From Pseudohongiella sp. O18 (GTDB lineage: Bacteria; Pseudomonadota; Gammaproteobacteria; Pseudomonadales; Pseudohongiellaceae): DNA of 64,000 nucleotides. A program made the translations under genes and the position numbers. Positions 19,845-29,446 of this stretch are shown here, piece by piece. The stretch spans positions 868,001-932,000 of the forward strand of contig NZ_JAJSAR010000002.1 in the NCBI RefSeq assembly GCF_021729085.1. Reading direction: 5' to 3'. Numbering within the stretch: position 1 is the stretch's first letter; each line of letters begins with the position of its first letter. The notes beneath the pieces were generated by a model. The model was not told the origin of the DNA. It made no database searches and saw only the letters and a program-made list of their open reading frames with translations.

Positions 19845-21877
19845 CGGCTAACTCCCAGCCGTCTGGCTTCAATAATACTGTCCAGGTCATTCAAATGATC
19901 AAGTGCGCGGGCCAGGCTGTTGAATGATGTCAGTTCCACCTCCAGCCGCATGGATGCCGTACTATCGCGTTTGTCACTGCGAGTTGCAATCGACAGTACA
20001 TAAAGCGACTCATTAGCAAGAATCGTGGTCACGTCCCGCAACAAACCAGCGCGGTCGTGCGCAATAATTTCAATCTCGGCATTGACCGGTGTCGCCGGAG
20101 CCTCACCACTCTCCTGCACTGAACCAAACAGATCACTGGACACCAGCACGGGCTGGATCTGATGCGCCACATCAATAACTTCATTAACGGTAATCGCACC
20201 GGTACCAACCGAAACGAACAGACCTTCCAGATTACGGCAACCCAGCCGGCGAGCTATATCTTCATACGGCGCGTCTTCAATCGCCAGTCGACGGAATTCA
20301 CGTTCCAGCCAGTGTCGACCGAACTCCTCGTTTTCCTCTCGTGGACGCGCCTTGAACCACTGCACCAGTTTGGCGCGCGCACGAGGTGTATTAGCGTAAC
20401 CGAGATGGGGCTTGAGCCAGTCGCGACTTGGCACGTTCAACTCGCTGCTCAGTACTTCAACACGATCGCCTGTCTGCAATCGATAATTGAGCGGCACCAG
20501 ACGTTCATTAACGCGAGCACCGGAACAGTGATGCCCTACTTCTGTGTGCACATAATAAGCGAAGTCCAATGGCGTGGCACCTGCCATGAGATCCACAACA
20601 TGACCTTCTGGAGTGAACACATAGATGCGATCATCTGTGCCCGCATCATTGCGCAGCTGTTCTGCCAGACCACCAACCATGCCCATTTCGTCATGCCATG
20701 CCAACACCTGGCGTAACCATTCAATCTTGCCGTCAAAACCATCGCGATAGTCAGGGTCAATAATGCCTTCCTTATACCGCCAGTGAGCGCAGACACCCAG
20801 TTCCGCATCGTCATCCATGGCGAAGGTGCGGATCTGGATTTCAAATACTTTCTGTTCAGGACCGATAACAGCCGTGTGCAGAGACTGATAGCCATTTTCC
20901 TTGGGGTTGGCGATGTAATCGTCAAACTCATTCGGGATGACGCGCCAGAGATTGTGCACAATACCCAGCGCCGCGTAGCAGTCGCGAATTTCCGGCACCA
21001 GTACACGCACTGCGCGGATATCATAGATCTGATTGAAATCCAGTTGCTTGCGCTGCATTTTGCGCCAGATACTGTAGATACTTTTTGCTCTGCCGTTGAT
21101 CTCTGCATCAATACCCGCACGATTAAAATGCCGTCGCAGGGCATCGGTCACTTCAGTGATATAACGCTCGCGATCCACGCGGCGCTCATCGATCAGACTG
21201 GCAATGCCCTTGTAATTTTCTGGCTGCAGATAACGAAACGACAGGTCTTCCAGCTCCCATTTCAGCTGACCTATACCCAGCCGATGTGCCAGTGGTGCGT
21301 AAATGTCAAAAACTTCACGCGCAACGCGGCGACGTTTCTCATCTCCCGCGTTTTTTACGGCACGGATGGCACAGGTACGCTCGGCAAGTTTGATTAAGGC
21401 AACACGAACGTCGTCGACCATGGCCAGCAGCATCTTGCGAACATTTTCTACCTGATCCTGATTCTGTCCGAGAACCCGGGTCTTACTGGTATCCGTTTCG
21501 TTGATGGCCGCCATTCGCAGCACACCTTCCAGCAGCGTTGCAATGGCATCCCCGAACTCTTCCCGGACCGCGTCCAGTTCCAGACGTGACTCCCGGACTG
21601 GTCGATAAAGTACCGATACGATTATCGCCTCGCTGTCGAGATGCAGCTGCGCCAGAATCTCTGCCATTTCCAGACCAGTGCGGTAGCTGCTTACGCCAGG
21701 GGACCAGGTATTCCTGGCAGCTATCGCCTGCTGCTCAACATGCCAGCTCAATTCGCAGGCCTGCCTGATTACGTCGTGCCGATCCAGACTGACATAACTC
21801 TCCAGGCGGTTTAGCCATTGCTCAAAATTGACGCTGCCGTCAGTATTGAACGAGTACTCTTCCCTCACCTGGACCAT
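19841..21877 (-). CDS. relA: GTP pyrophosphokinase (ppGpp synthetase I)
   Basis: RelA (678 residues) makes (p)ppGpp on stalled ribosomes. The N-terminal hydrolase-like domain lacks the HD motif (the equivalent region reads VLYRPVRESRLEL), so it should be a synthetase only. The synthetase shows SIYSIWRKMQRKQ, the metal-binding aspartate in IYDIRAVRV, NGYQSLHTAV and the catalytic glutamate in FEIQIRTFAMDDDAELG. A TGS domain (VFTPEGHVVDLMAGATPLDF), a zinc-finger/helical region and a C-terminal ACT domain follow. It is shorter than the 744-residue E. coli RelA. It lies between rlmD and mazG on the same strand. Confidence 0.94.
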   Translation of the reverse strand: MVQVREEYSFNTDGSVNFEQWLNRLESYVSLDRHDVIRQACELSWHVEQQAIAARNTWSPGVSSYRTGLEMAEILAQLHLDSEAIIVSVLYRPVRESRLELDAVREEFGDAIATLLEGVLRMAAINETDTSKTRVLGQNQDQVENVRKMLLAMVDDVRVALIKLAERTCAIRAVKNAGDEKRRRVAREVFDIYAPLAHRLGIGQLKWELEDLSFRYLQPENYKGIASLIDERRVDRERYITEVTDALRRHFNRAGIDAEINGRAKSIYSIWRKMQRKQLDFNQIYDIRAVRVLVPEIRDCYAALGIVHNLWRVIPNEFDDYIANPKENGYQSLHTAVIGPEQKVFEIQIRTFAMDDDAELGVCAHWRYKEGIIDPDYRDGFDGKIEWLRQVLAWHDEMGMVGGLAEQLRNDAGTDDRIYVFTPEGHVVDLMAGATPLDFAYYVHTEVGHHCSGARVNERLVPLNYRLQTGDRVEVLSSELNVPSRDWLKPHLGYANTPRARAKLVQWFKARPREENEEFGRHWLEREFRRLAIEDAPYEDIARRLGCRNLEGLFVSVGTGAITVNEVIDVAHQIQPVLVSSDLFGSVQESGEAPATPVNAEIEIIAHDRAGLLRDVTTILANESLYVLSIATRSDKRDSTASMRLEVELTSFNSLARALDHLNDLDSIIEARRLGVSR

Positions 21878-21880
21878 GAC

Positions 21881-23275
21881 TTAACCTCTACCACTCGCGA
21901 CTTTTTCGAATCGCGCCATGGACTCAACATGCGCTGTATGCGGAAACATATCCATGACGCCGGCATGAGTCATTCGATAACCATGTCTCAGCAGTTCAGC
22001 AGCGTCACGTGCCAGCGTCGCTGGATTACAGGACACATAAACAATCACGTCAGGGGCAAGCTCATCAATACGTGATATCACTTCAATGGCCCCGGAACGT
22101 GGCGGATCCAGAAGGAGCTTATTGCATGAACCGTCGGCCCAGCTGCCGGTCTCAAACTGTGTAAACAGGTCTGCAACGTGATACTCGACATTGTGGATAT
22201 CATTGCGACGGGCATTCTCGCCGGCTCGCGTCAACATCTCTGCGCTGCCTTCCACACCCACAACGTGTGCTGCACGGCGCGCCAGCGGGAGCGTAAAATT
22301 ACCAAGACCACAGAACAGTTCCAGCACCCGGTCTGAGTCTTGCAGATCAAGCAGATCAAGCGCCTGCCTGATCATGCGACGATTTATCTGCGCATTGACC
22401 TGGGTAAAGTCGCCGGGTTGAAAATGCATCGTAATATCGCCCAGTGGGTCTGGCAGGAAATATCTCAGAGGGGACGGTTCCTCGTCAGGCCAGAACCGGT
22501 GCACAGTGTCCGGACCACCCGATTGCAGATACCATTCTATATCGTGCTGCTCGCCAAATTGTCGCAAGCGGTCAAGATCGGACTCACTGAGCGGCTCCAG
22601 ATGTCTTAATACCAGCGCCACCTTGAGCACCTCCGACATGTCGTCATCGGCGACGCACTGCGTCTCACCAACGGCCACTTCGATCTGGGGAATATCCCGA
22701 CGTCCATCCATGCTCATCAGCAGGTCACGCAATGGCCGGATGAGATTGCCGACCGGGGCCACCAGTACCTGGCATGACTCCATATCGGCGATAAAGGAAC
22801 TGGATTTTTCTCGAAAACCAACCAGCACATCGCCTTTTTTGTGGACATAGCGAACAGCCAGTCGCGCCTTGCGACGATAGGCCAGTGTGTCGGCAGACAT
22901 GGCTGGCAAGTGTTGGTATTCGCTAATTCCACCACTGTGTTTCAAATGGTCAGCGAGAATCTGCTGCTTGAGTGACAGTTGGGATTCAGGTACCAGGTGC
23001 TGAAGTACACAACCACCACAGATACTGGCGAATTCACAGGGAGGCTCAGCCCGATCAGGCGCCGGCGTCAGCAGTGACTCCAAACGCAGTTCGTCATACT
23101 TGCTGCGACGATTGGTATAAACAGCCGTAACCTGTTCGCCCGGCAGCGCACCCTCTACGAAAGCAATTTTGCCTTCATTGCTGGCGACGCCGCGGCCCTC
23201 ATGGCTCAGGCGGTCAATAGACAGGTTAACGGGCTCGGACGGCAGCCGCTGCCGGCCACGACGCGATCGACTCAT
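21881..23275 (-). CDS. rlmD: 23S rRNA (uracil-1939-C5)-methyltransferase
   Basis: RlmD (464 residues, RumA) makes m5U1939 in 23S rRNA. An N-terminal TRAM domain (VNLSIDRLSHEGRGVA) precedes the iron-sulfur cysteines in CEFASICGGCVLQH and the fourth in DMESCQVL. The SAM region is LELFCGLGNFTLPLA and the catalytic cysteine is in YVSCNPATLARDA. The end is three bases before the relA start, so the two are co-transcribed, as in E. coli and Pseudomonas. cysM lies nine bases downstream of the rlmD start on the opposite side of the operon order, that is upstream on the reverse strand. Confidence 0.94.
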   Translation of the reverse strand: MSRSRRGRQRLPSEPVNLSIDRLSHEGRGVASNEGKIAFVEGALPGEQVTAVYTNRRSKYDELRLESLLTPAPDRAEPPCEFASICGGCVLQHLVPESQLSLKQQILADHLKHSGGISEYQHLPAMSADTLAYRRKARLAVRYVHKKGDVLVGFREKSSSFIADMESCQVLVAPVGNLIRPLRDLLMSMDGRRDIPQIEVAVGETQCVADDDMSEVLKVALVLRHLEPLSESDLDRLRQFGEQHDIEWYLQSGGPDTVHRFWPDEEPSPLRYFLPDPLGDITMHFQPGDFTQVNAQINRRMIRQALDLLDLQDSDRVLELFCGLGNFTLPLARRAAHVVGVEGSAEMLTRAGENARRNDIHNVEYHVADLFTQFETGSWADGSCNKLLLDPPRSGAIEVISRIDELAPDVIVYVSCNPATLARDAAELLRHGYRMTHAGVMDMFPHTAHVESMARFEKVASGRG

Positions 23276-23283
23276 AAAAGATC

Positions 23284-24255
23284 TCAGGAAAATACACCAG
23301 TAGAAAGATAGCGATCACCGCGATCGCAGATGATCGCGACGATGACAGCATTGTTGACGCGCTCGCTGACCTGCAGGGCACCGTAAACCGAACCACCTGA
23401 AGAAACGCCGCAAAAGATACCCTCTTCTTTCGCCAATGATCGCATGGTGCGCTCTGCATCCTTCTGATCAATGTCAATGATCTGATCAACACGGGCTGGC
23501 TCGAAAATGCGCGGCAGGTATTCCTGCGGCCAACGTCGAATGCCGGGAATTTTGGAACCATCTTCGGGCTGCAGGCCGACGATCCTTATATCGGGGTTTT
23601 GTTCTTTCAGGTAACGTGACACACCCATGATGGTTCCGGTCGTTCCCATCGAGGCAACAAAATGTGTAACGCGCCCGCCGGTATCCCGCCATATCTCAGG
23701 GCCAGTTGTAAGATAATGAGCGTTGGGATTATCAGCATTGGCAAACTGGTCGAGGATCTTGCCGCGTCCTTCACGGCTCATTTTTTCAGCCAGATCGCGT
23801 GCGCCTTCCATGCCCTGCTCATCGCTGACCAGGACAAGTTCCGCACCATAGGCGGACATGGACGCCTTGCGCTCTTCTGACATGGTTTCCGGCATGACCA
23901 GAACCATTTTGTAGCCCTTGATCGCTGCCACCATTGCCAGCGCAATACCCGTGTTTCCGCTGGTTGCTTCAATCAAGGTGTCACCGGGTTTGATATCACC
24001 CCGAAGTTCGGCCTGCAGGATCATGTTGTAGGCAGGTCGGTCCTTGACTGAACCTGCTGGATTATTGCCTTCCAGTTTCAACAGAACGGTATTGGAATCA
24101 TTCTTGTTCATTCGCTGCAGGCGAACCAGGGGTGTATTGCCAACCTGGGAGTCAACAGTCTGAAACTCCCGCAGCGACCCGACTTGATCAGCCGATGCGC
24201 CGGATTCGGGCCTTTTCCTGGGGTTCTGCGCTTGCGAGTCTTGTGCTTGCGACAT
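23284..24255 (-). CDS. cysM: Cysteine synthase B (O-acetylserine sulfhydrylase)
   Basis: CysM (323 residues) is a PLP enzyme that makes cysteine from O-acetylserine and sulfide or thiosulfate. The PLP lysine is in NPAGSVKDRPAYNMI. The substrate loop is EATSGNTGIALAM and the phosphate loop is ASMGTTGTIMGVSRYL. The sequence GLQPEDGSKIPGIRRWP is diagnostic of the B isozyme. ATG 24255 leaves a polar N-terminal extension of about 35 residues before QVGNTPLVRL that E. coli CysM does not have. It heads the cysM-rlmD-relA-mazG-adk run on the reverse strand. Confidence 0.93.
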   Translation of the reverse strand: MSQAQDSQAQNPRKRPESGASADQVGSLREFQTVDSQVGNTPLVRLQRMNKNDSNTVLLKLEGNNPAGSVKDRPAYNMILQAELRGDIKPGDTLIEATSGNTGIALAMVAAIKGYKMVLVMPETMSEERKASMSAYGAELVLVSDEQGMEGARDLAEKMSREGRGKILDQFANADNPNAHYLTTGPEIWRDTGGRVTHFVASMGTTGTIMGVSRYLKEQNPDIRIVGLQPEDGSKIPGIRRWPQEYLPRIFEPARVDQIIDIDQKDAERTMRSLAKEEGIFCGVSSGGSVYGALQVSERVNNAVIVAIICDRGDRYLSTGVFS

Positions 24256-24355
24256 ATGTGGACCTGATTGCAACTTTGACAAACCAAAGGGGCGAATTTT
24301 ACCCTTTATTGGCGCCCGACGGTAGGCGTTAAGAGACGGAGAGCCAGGGCTCGAT

Positions 24356-25126
24356 TCAGTCAGTCTGACCGGCGAACAGACGACGACTCATCAGCGGTCG
24401 TGAACCCAACAGTGGGCCCAGCGCCTGGCGCATCAATCGTTTTGCCATGGTTCGCATCAGAGGGGTCCATGCCGGTGCCACATCCGCCTCAGGATGCTCA
24501 AGCAGATCCTGGAGTTGTAACAGAGCCTCGCCTGAAAAAGTATCGCCTTTTTTACCAAAAACAACCTCGAATCCAGCATCGGCCGTCAGACAATAGACGT
24601 TGTTTTCATCGACTGATCCCAGATCTGGCTGATAGCCCAGCTCACCCAGCACAGACCACTCAAAGCGCCTCAGGAGTGGCTCCAGCGCATCTGGCAAATC
24701 CGGCCCAGCGGTACTCCCCGGCTCTGAAACAGTACATGCATTCGCGGGCTGGCTACCCACTCTCTGCAAACCCAGCAGACCAGCCTGGTAAGCGCGGTAA
24801 AGCTCTTCATGGGGCTCGTAGACCTGCAACAGGCGCACCAGCAACTCGTTCATGTAAAGAGCACTGTAAAGATACTTTCCACTGAGGAAAAATCCGGGTG
24901 CTGCAGCTTCGACGTGATTAAGCGTCAACAACTCACCCCTGCCCCCCAGAGATACCAGCAGAGGCTGGTGCTGCTGCAGTGCAACACGCCGCCGACGTCC
25001 CCGGACACCTCTGGCCACAGCACGGACGAGACCATAGTCAAGCGTCAGCAAATCGACCAGCGCACTGGTATCGCGATAGGGCCGGGAATGAAGCAGATAG
25101 GCCGGCTGCAGATCAATACGTATCAT
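24356..25126 (-). CDS. recO: DNA repair protein RecO
   Basis: RecO (256 residues) helps RecR load RecA on single-stranded DNA coated by SSB and anneals complementary strands. The N-terminal OB fold contains PAYLLHSRPYRDTSALVDLL and the basic RGVRGRRRRVALQ. The helical C-terminal part has LLRRFEWSVLGELGYQPD and ends with PLMSRRLF. It follows era by 24 bases on the same strand, a widespread arrangement. The pdxJ gene that often follows recO is not here; cysM follows instead. Confidence 0.93.
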   Translation of the reverse strand: MIRIDLQPAYLLHSRPYRDTSALVDLLTLDYGLVRAVARGVRGRRRRVALQQHQPLLVSLGGRGELLTLNHVEAAAPGFFLSGKYLYSALYMNELLVRLLQVYEPHEELYRAYQAGLLGLQRVGSQPANACTVSEPGSTAGPDLPDALEPLLRRFEWSVLGELGYQPDLGSVDENNVYCLTADAGFEVVFGKKGDTFSGEALLQLQDLLEHPEADVAPAWTPLMRTMAKRLMRQALGPLLGSRPLMSRRLFAGQTD

Positions 25127-25150
25127 CTGATGCTCCGGCTATCAGTGAGC

Positions 25151-26050
25151 TCAGTTCAGGCTCTGCAGGGCACGTTCATCGTCGGCCCAGCCAGACTTTA
25201 CCTTGACCCACAGGTGCAGCATGACCTTGTGCTCAAAAGAGCGTTCCATATCGAGTCGCGCCGCCTTGCCAATGCTGCGCAGACGCTCTCCGCCCTGACC
25301 GATGATGATCTGCTTCTGACCGGGTTTGTCTACCAGAATCAAGCCATGAATATGCAGAACAGCGCCCTGTTGTTCGAAACGCTCAATCTCGACCGTCACC
25401 TCATAAGGCAACTCATCGCCCAATTGACGGGTAATTTTCTCGCGGATCAGTTCTGATGCCAGAAAGCGTGAGCTGCGATCTGTCACCTGATCCTCCGGGA
25501 ACAGAAACTCACTGTGCGGTAAATATTTCTGTGCACACTCCAGAACGGTATCCAGGTTGTGACCGTTGAGCACAGCGATAGGAATGATCTCTGCAAAATC
25601 ACGCAAGGATGCGAGATGCTGGATATGCGGCAGCAGTCGCTCTCGCTGAGCAAGCTGGTCACACTTATTGATGAGCAGCAACACCGGCACTTTGACGTTC
25701 TGCAGGGCTTCCAGAACCATCGCATCTTCATCATTGAACACCAGTCGTTCCACTACAAAAAAGACAAGATCAACGTCTTTGAGCACTTCATGTACCGTGG
25801 CGTTCATCGCGCGATTAAGCGCCTTCTTGTCGGCCTTGTGCAAACCAGGCGTATCCACAAAGATGTATTGCGTGTCAGCGTCAGTTCTGACTCCGGTTAT
25901 GCGATGGCGCGTAGTCTGCGGCTTACGCGAAGTAATACTGATCTTTTGTTCAAGAAGGTGATTCAACAAGGTCGATTTGCCGACATTGGGACGACCCACA
26001 ATCGCCACAAATCCGCAGCGACGCGTTTCACTCGATACGGTGTCTGTCAT
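25151..26050 (-). CDS. era: GTPase Era, 16S rRNA binding
   Basis: Era (299 residues) is an essential GTPase that binds the 3' end of 16S rRNA during 30S assembly. The G1 motif is [13 protein letters not shown] (residues 18-30). The G3 motif is [11 protein letters not shown] and the G4 motif is LLINKCD. The C-terminal KH domain contains [20 protein letters not shown]. Its ATG overlaps the rnc stop (ATGA), so it is coupled to RNase III, the usual lepB-rnc-era-recO order. Confidence 0.96.
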   Translation of the reverse strand: MTDTVSSETRRCGFVAIVGRPNVGKSTLLNHLLEQKISITSRKPQTTRHRITGVRTDADTQYIFVDTPGLHKADKKALNRAMNATVHEVLKDVDLVFFVVERLVFNDEDAMVLEALQNVKVPVLLLINKCDQLAQRERLLPHIQHLASLRDFAEIIPIAVLNGHNLDTVLECAQKYLPHSEFLFPEDQVTDRSSRFLASELIREKITRQLGDELPYEVTVEIERFEQQGAVLHIHGLILVDKPGQKQIIIGQGGERLRSIGKAARLDMERSFEHKVMLHLWVKVKSGWADDERALQSLN

Positions 26051-26751
26051 GAGCCCTCCGACTTGTTTGACGTTTTGCCCTGTAATTGTTTCAAGGCAGC
26101 GCTCGCTGCCTGCTGTTCTGCAAGTTTGCGTGTTCGCCCGGAGCCATTGGTCGGCGAGCTCAACAAATCAATCTGGCAAGTTACATGAAAGATCTGATCA
26201 TGCTCCTCACCCTCAATGTTGACAACCGAATATTGTGGCAGGGAAACTGCACGCGCCTGTGCTATCTCCTGCAATCGTGTTTTGGCATCTTTAGCATTCA
26301 GTGGGGCAAGCTTCGACAGACGACTCTGCAATAGGCCTGCCACGACATCATGACACGCAGAAAACCCGCCATCGAGAAATATTGCCCCGATCACGGCTTC
26401 TATCGCATCACACAGGATGGAGTCGCGTTGCCGGCCACCGCTCTTGCGCTCGCCCAGGCCAAGCAGCAGCGCCTCACCCAGTGACAGTTCCCTGGCCATG
26501 GCGGCGAGTGTCTGCTGATTGACCAGTCGCGAACGGAACTGACTCAGCTCACCTTCCGTTGCCTGTGGCCAGGCCAGATAAAGCAGCTGCGCGGAAACCA
26601 GCCCCAGCGCCGCGTCACCGAGAAATTCAAGTCTTTGGTTATGAGGAGTAGCTGCACTGCGATGGGTCAGCGCAAGAACCAGCAGGTCTTCGTCGGCAAA
26701 GGTATAACGCAGACTCGCCTGGAGCCTGCGCAGCACAGCGTCATCAATCAT
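26047..26751 (-). CDS. rnc: Ribonuclease III
   Basis: Rnc (234 residues) cuts double-stranded RNA in rRNA processing and mRNA decay. The catalytic signature reads [15 protein letters not shown] near residues 38-52. The metal ligands E42 and D46 and the later pair in [15 protein letters not shown] are present. The usual NERLEFLGD has become NQRLEFLGD, so the first glutamate of the signature is replaced by glutamine. The C-terminal dsRNA-binding domain starts at about residue 155 ([11 protein letters not shown]) and ends with [15 protein letters not shown]. It overlaps era by four bases and lies 16 bases after lepB. Confidence 0.94.
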   Translation of the reverse strand: MIDDAVLRRLQASLRYTFADEDLLVLALTHRSAATPHNQRLEFLGDAALGLVSAQLLYLAWPQATEGELSQFRSRLVNQQTLAAMARELSLGEALLLGLGERKSGGRQRDSILCDAIEAVIGAIFLDGGFSACHDVVAGLLQSRLSKLAPLNAKDAKTRLQEIAQARAVSLPQYSVVNIEGEEHDQIFHVTCQIDLLSSPTNGSGRTRKLAEQQAASAALKQLQGKTSNKSEGS

Positions 26752-26767
26752 CGGCGTGTAATCTGGC

Positions 26768-27541
26768 TCAGTTGATGAATTGGTTACGACTGAATGTTGG
26801 CAGATTTAAACCGGGCTCTTTGTGCATCCAGACGGCAAACGCTTTGCCAACAATATTTTCCTCAGGCACCGGCCCCCAGACACGGCTGTCGGCGCTGTTA
26901 TCGCGATTGTCACCCATCATGAAGTAATGGCCTGCCGGGACAACCCAGCTGGTGCGCGAACTGCTTCTGAAATCGTTGGCAATAATCTGAGCCTGATGAC
27001 TGGACTCGCCAAGGCGTTCGTTAAACAGCAAACCTTCCTGCATACTGGCCCCGGTATCGATCTCAATATTGCCAACCAGATCGATGTCCACCGCTTCACC
27101 ATTGATTCGGAGCACCTTGTTCTCGTATTCAATGGTATCGCCCGGAAGACCTATCACGCGCTTGATGAAATAACGGCGTTGATGCGGCGGAAAAAATACC
27201 ATGACCTCACCACGCTGCGGTTCATTATTGGACATGATTTTGGTGCCGACCACAGGCAGACGCAAGCCATAATGATATTTGTTCACCAGAATGAAGTCGC
27301 CAACTTCCAGTGTCGGAATCATCGAGCCGGATGGAATCTGAAAAGGCTCAACCACGAATGAACGCAACAGCAAAACGATTACCAGTACCGGAAAGAAAGA
27401 TTTTGCGTACTCGACAACAACGGGTTCTTCTTCCTTGCCTGCCTGTTTGCGCCCTTTAGCCAGCAGCAACCTGTCCAGCAACCAGATAAAACCACAAATC
27501 GCAACCAGTACAACCAGGACCAGGGAAAAATCAATATCCAT
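26768..27541 (-). CDS. lepB: Signal peptidase I
   Basis: LepB (257 residues) cleaves signal peptides from exported proteins at the outer face of the inner membrane. Two N-terminal membrane helices (about residues 5-24 and 49-66) anchor it. The catalytic serine is S73 in IPSGSMIPTL and the general-base lysine is K127 in YFIKRVIGLPGD. Boxes D and E (GDNRDNSADSRVWGPV) are intact. Its start overlaps the lepA stop by one base (TAATG), so the two are translationally coupled. Confidence 0.96.
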   Translation of the reverse strand: MDIDFSLVLVVLVAICGFIWLLDRLLLAKGRKQAGKEEEPVVVEYAKSFFPVLVIVLLLRSFVVEPFQIPSGSMIPTLEVGDFILVNKYHYGLRLPVVGTKIMSNNEPQRGEVMVFFPPHQRRYFIKRVIGLPGDTIEYENKVLRINGEAVDIDLVGNIEIDTGASMQEGLLFNERLGESSHQAQIIANDFRSSSRTSWVVPAGHYFMMGDNRDNSADSRVWGPVPEENIVGKAFAVWMHKEPGLNLPTFSRNQFIN

Positions 27542-29340
27542 TAACTATCCACCTTGAGCACTGCCAGGAACGCTTCTTGGGGGACTTCCACGTTCCCCAC
27601 CTGTTTCATTCGTTTTTTACCAGCTTTCTGCTTTTCAAGCAGCTTCTTTTTGCGCGTCACGTCACCACCATAACATTTGGCTGTGACATTCTTGCGCAGC
27701 GCCTTGACGGTTGAACGGGCCACAATCTGGCCACCGATCGCTGCCTGAATAGCCACATCAAACATCTGGCGCGGAATCAGCTCTTTCATTTTTTCCACCA
27801 GGATGCGACCTTTGAAGTGCGCCTGATCACGGTGCACAATCAGGGCCAGCGCATCGACGCGATCACCGTTGATCAATACATCAAGTCGGACCAGGCTTGC
27901 CGTCTGAAAGCGAATGAAATGGTAGTCCAGCGACGCGTAACCGCGACTGGCGGACTTCAGTTTGTCAAAAAAGTCCATTACTACTTCCGCCATTGGCAAC
28001 TCATAGCTTAAGGAAACCTGCTGGCCGATGAACTGCATATCGCGTTGCACACCACGCCGGGCAACACACAGGTTTATGATGTTGCCGACGTGTTCCTGCG
28101 GTACCAGGATACTTGCCAGTACGATGGGCTCTCGCGTCTCGATTATCGAGGCGGTTGGTGGCAATGAGGACGGGCTCTCGACGCGCACAACCTCATTGTT
28201 GCGCATCACCACTTCATAAACCACGGTTGGCGCCGTCGTAATCAGATTGATATCGTACTCACGCTCCAGACGCTCCTGCACAATTTCCATGTGCAGCATG
28301 CCCAGAAAACCACACCGGAAACCAAAACCCAGCGCATCTGAACTTTCCGGCTCGTAGAACAGCGACGCATCGTTCAGCGTCAACTTTTCCAGCGCGTCCC
28401 GAAAATCCTCAAAATCATCCGCAGACACCGGATAAAGCCCGGCGTATACCTGTGGTTGAATACGACGAAAACCAGACAGCGGTTTCACATCAGCGGTTGA
28501 GGCCAGCGTAATCGTGTCACCGACTGGCGCGCCCTTGATGTCCTTGATACCGGCAATGATGTAACCCACTTCACCCGCCTGCAGCAGATCAAGATCGTGT
28601 CGTTTGGGATCAAAATAACCTACGTGGTCGACCAGATGGGCCTTGCCAATACTCTTGGCGATAATCTTGTCGCCCTTTTTCAGTGTGCCCTGCTTGACGC
28701 GCACCAGCGAGACGACACCCAGATAATTGTCGAACCAGGAGTCGATGATCAGTGCCTGCAGTGGCGCATCACGGTCGCCTTGCGGTGGCGGCACCAGACG
28801 CACCAGTTCTTCCAGAACATCCTGGATACCCATGCCAGTTTTGGCACTGCAGGGCACAGCCTGGGACGCGTCAATACCGATGATTTCCTCAATCTCCATG
28901 CGAACCTTGTCGGGCTCAGCCTGGGGAAGATCCATCTTGTTGAGGACGGGAATAACTTCCAGGCCCTGCTCGATAGCGGTATAGCAGGTGGCAACAGACT
29001 GCGCTTCTACCCCCTGCCCGGCATCAACCACCAGCAAAGCACCTTCACAGGCCGCCAGTGATCGTGAAACCTCGTAAGAGAAGTCGACATGTCCAGGGGT
29101 ATCGATGAAGTTAAGCTGATAGCGTTCGCCATCCCGAGCCTGATAGAACAGCGTGACACTCTGAGCCTTGATGGTGATACCCCGTTCGCGCTCGATATCC
29201 AGCGAATCCAGCACCTGCTCGGCCATTTCCCTGTCGGTCAGTCCGCCACAGAACTGTATGAAGCGATCAGCCAGCGTTGATTTGCCGTGATCAATATGGG
29301 CGATAATGGAAAAATTGCGAATGCGGTTTAAATCTGTCAC
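27541..29340 (-). CDS. lepA: Elongation factor 4 (back-translocating GTPase)
   Basis: LepA (599 residues) binds ribosomes and influences translation and 30S biogenesis. The GTPase motifs are [31 protein letters not shown] and [13 protein letters not shown]. The family-specific C-terminal domain ends [21 protein letters not shown]. The start codon is GTG at 29340 and no better codon exists before [11 protein letters not shown]. Just upstream the mRNA carries ACCTCCT, which resembles an anti-Shine-Dalgarno sequence rather than a ribosome site. It heads the lepA-lepB-rnc-era-recO run. Confidence 0.95.
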   Translation of the reverse strand: MTDLNRIRNFSIIAHIDHGKSTLADRFIQFCGGLTDREMAEQVLDSLDIERERGITIKAQSVTLFYQARDGERYQLNFIDTPGHVDFSYEVSRSLAACEGALLVVDAGQGVEAQSVATCYTAIEQGLEVIPVLNKMDLPQAEPDKVRMEIEEIIGIDASQAVPCSAKTGMGIQDVLEELVRLVPPPQGDRDAPLQALIIDSWFDNYLGVVSLVRVKQGTLKKGDKIIAKSIGKAHLVDHVGYFDPKRHDLDLLQAGEVGYIIAGIKDIKGAPVGDTITLASTADVKPLSGFRRIQPQVYAGLYPVSADDFEDFRDALEKLTLNDASLFYEPESSDALGFGFRCGFLGMLHMEIVQERLEREYDINLITTAPTVVYEVVMRNNEVVRVESPSSLPPTASIIETREPIVLASILVPQEHVGNIINLCVARRGVQRDMQFIGQQVSLSYELPMAEVVMDFFDKLKSASRGYASLDYHFIRFQTASLVRLDVLINGDRVDALALIVHRDQAHFKGRILVEKMKELIPRQMFDVAIQAAIGGQIVARSTVKALRKNVTAKCYGGDVTRKKKLLEKQKAGKKRMKQVGNVEVPQEAFLAVLKVDS

Positions 29341-29365
29341 TTAGGAGGTACACCAATAAATCGGA

Positions 29366-29394
29366 AGGCGCCAAGTCTACATGATCCGGCGCCT
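29366..29394. terminator. Hairpin between the Do protease and lepA
   Basis: AGGCGCC (29366-29372) and GGCGCCT (29388-29394) form a 7-bp stem with a 15-base loop, in the 106-base gap after the protease stop. On the reverse strand the following bases are only moderately T-rich, so it may act as a partial terminator ahead of lepA. Confidence 0.4.
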
Positions 29395-29446
29395 ACTGTC
29401 AGGGAATTTCGGGGAAATGCAAGGGATTCCGGGCTGCGCCGGACGC

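Noticed and set aside
20783-21397. Forward-strand frame of 204 residues inside relA
   Set aside because: It has no domain, no ribosome site and lies wholly opposite conserved relA coding sequence.
24809-26188. Forward-strand frames of 215 and 209 residues opposite recO and era
   Set aside because: Both lie opposite conserved genes and show no recognisable motif.
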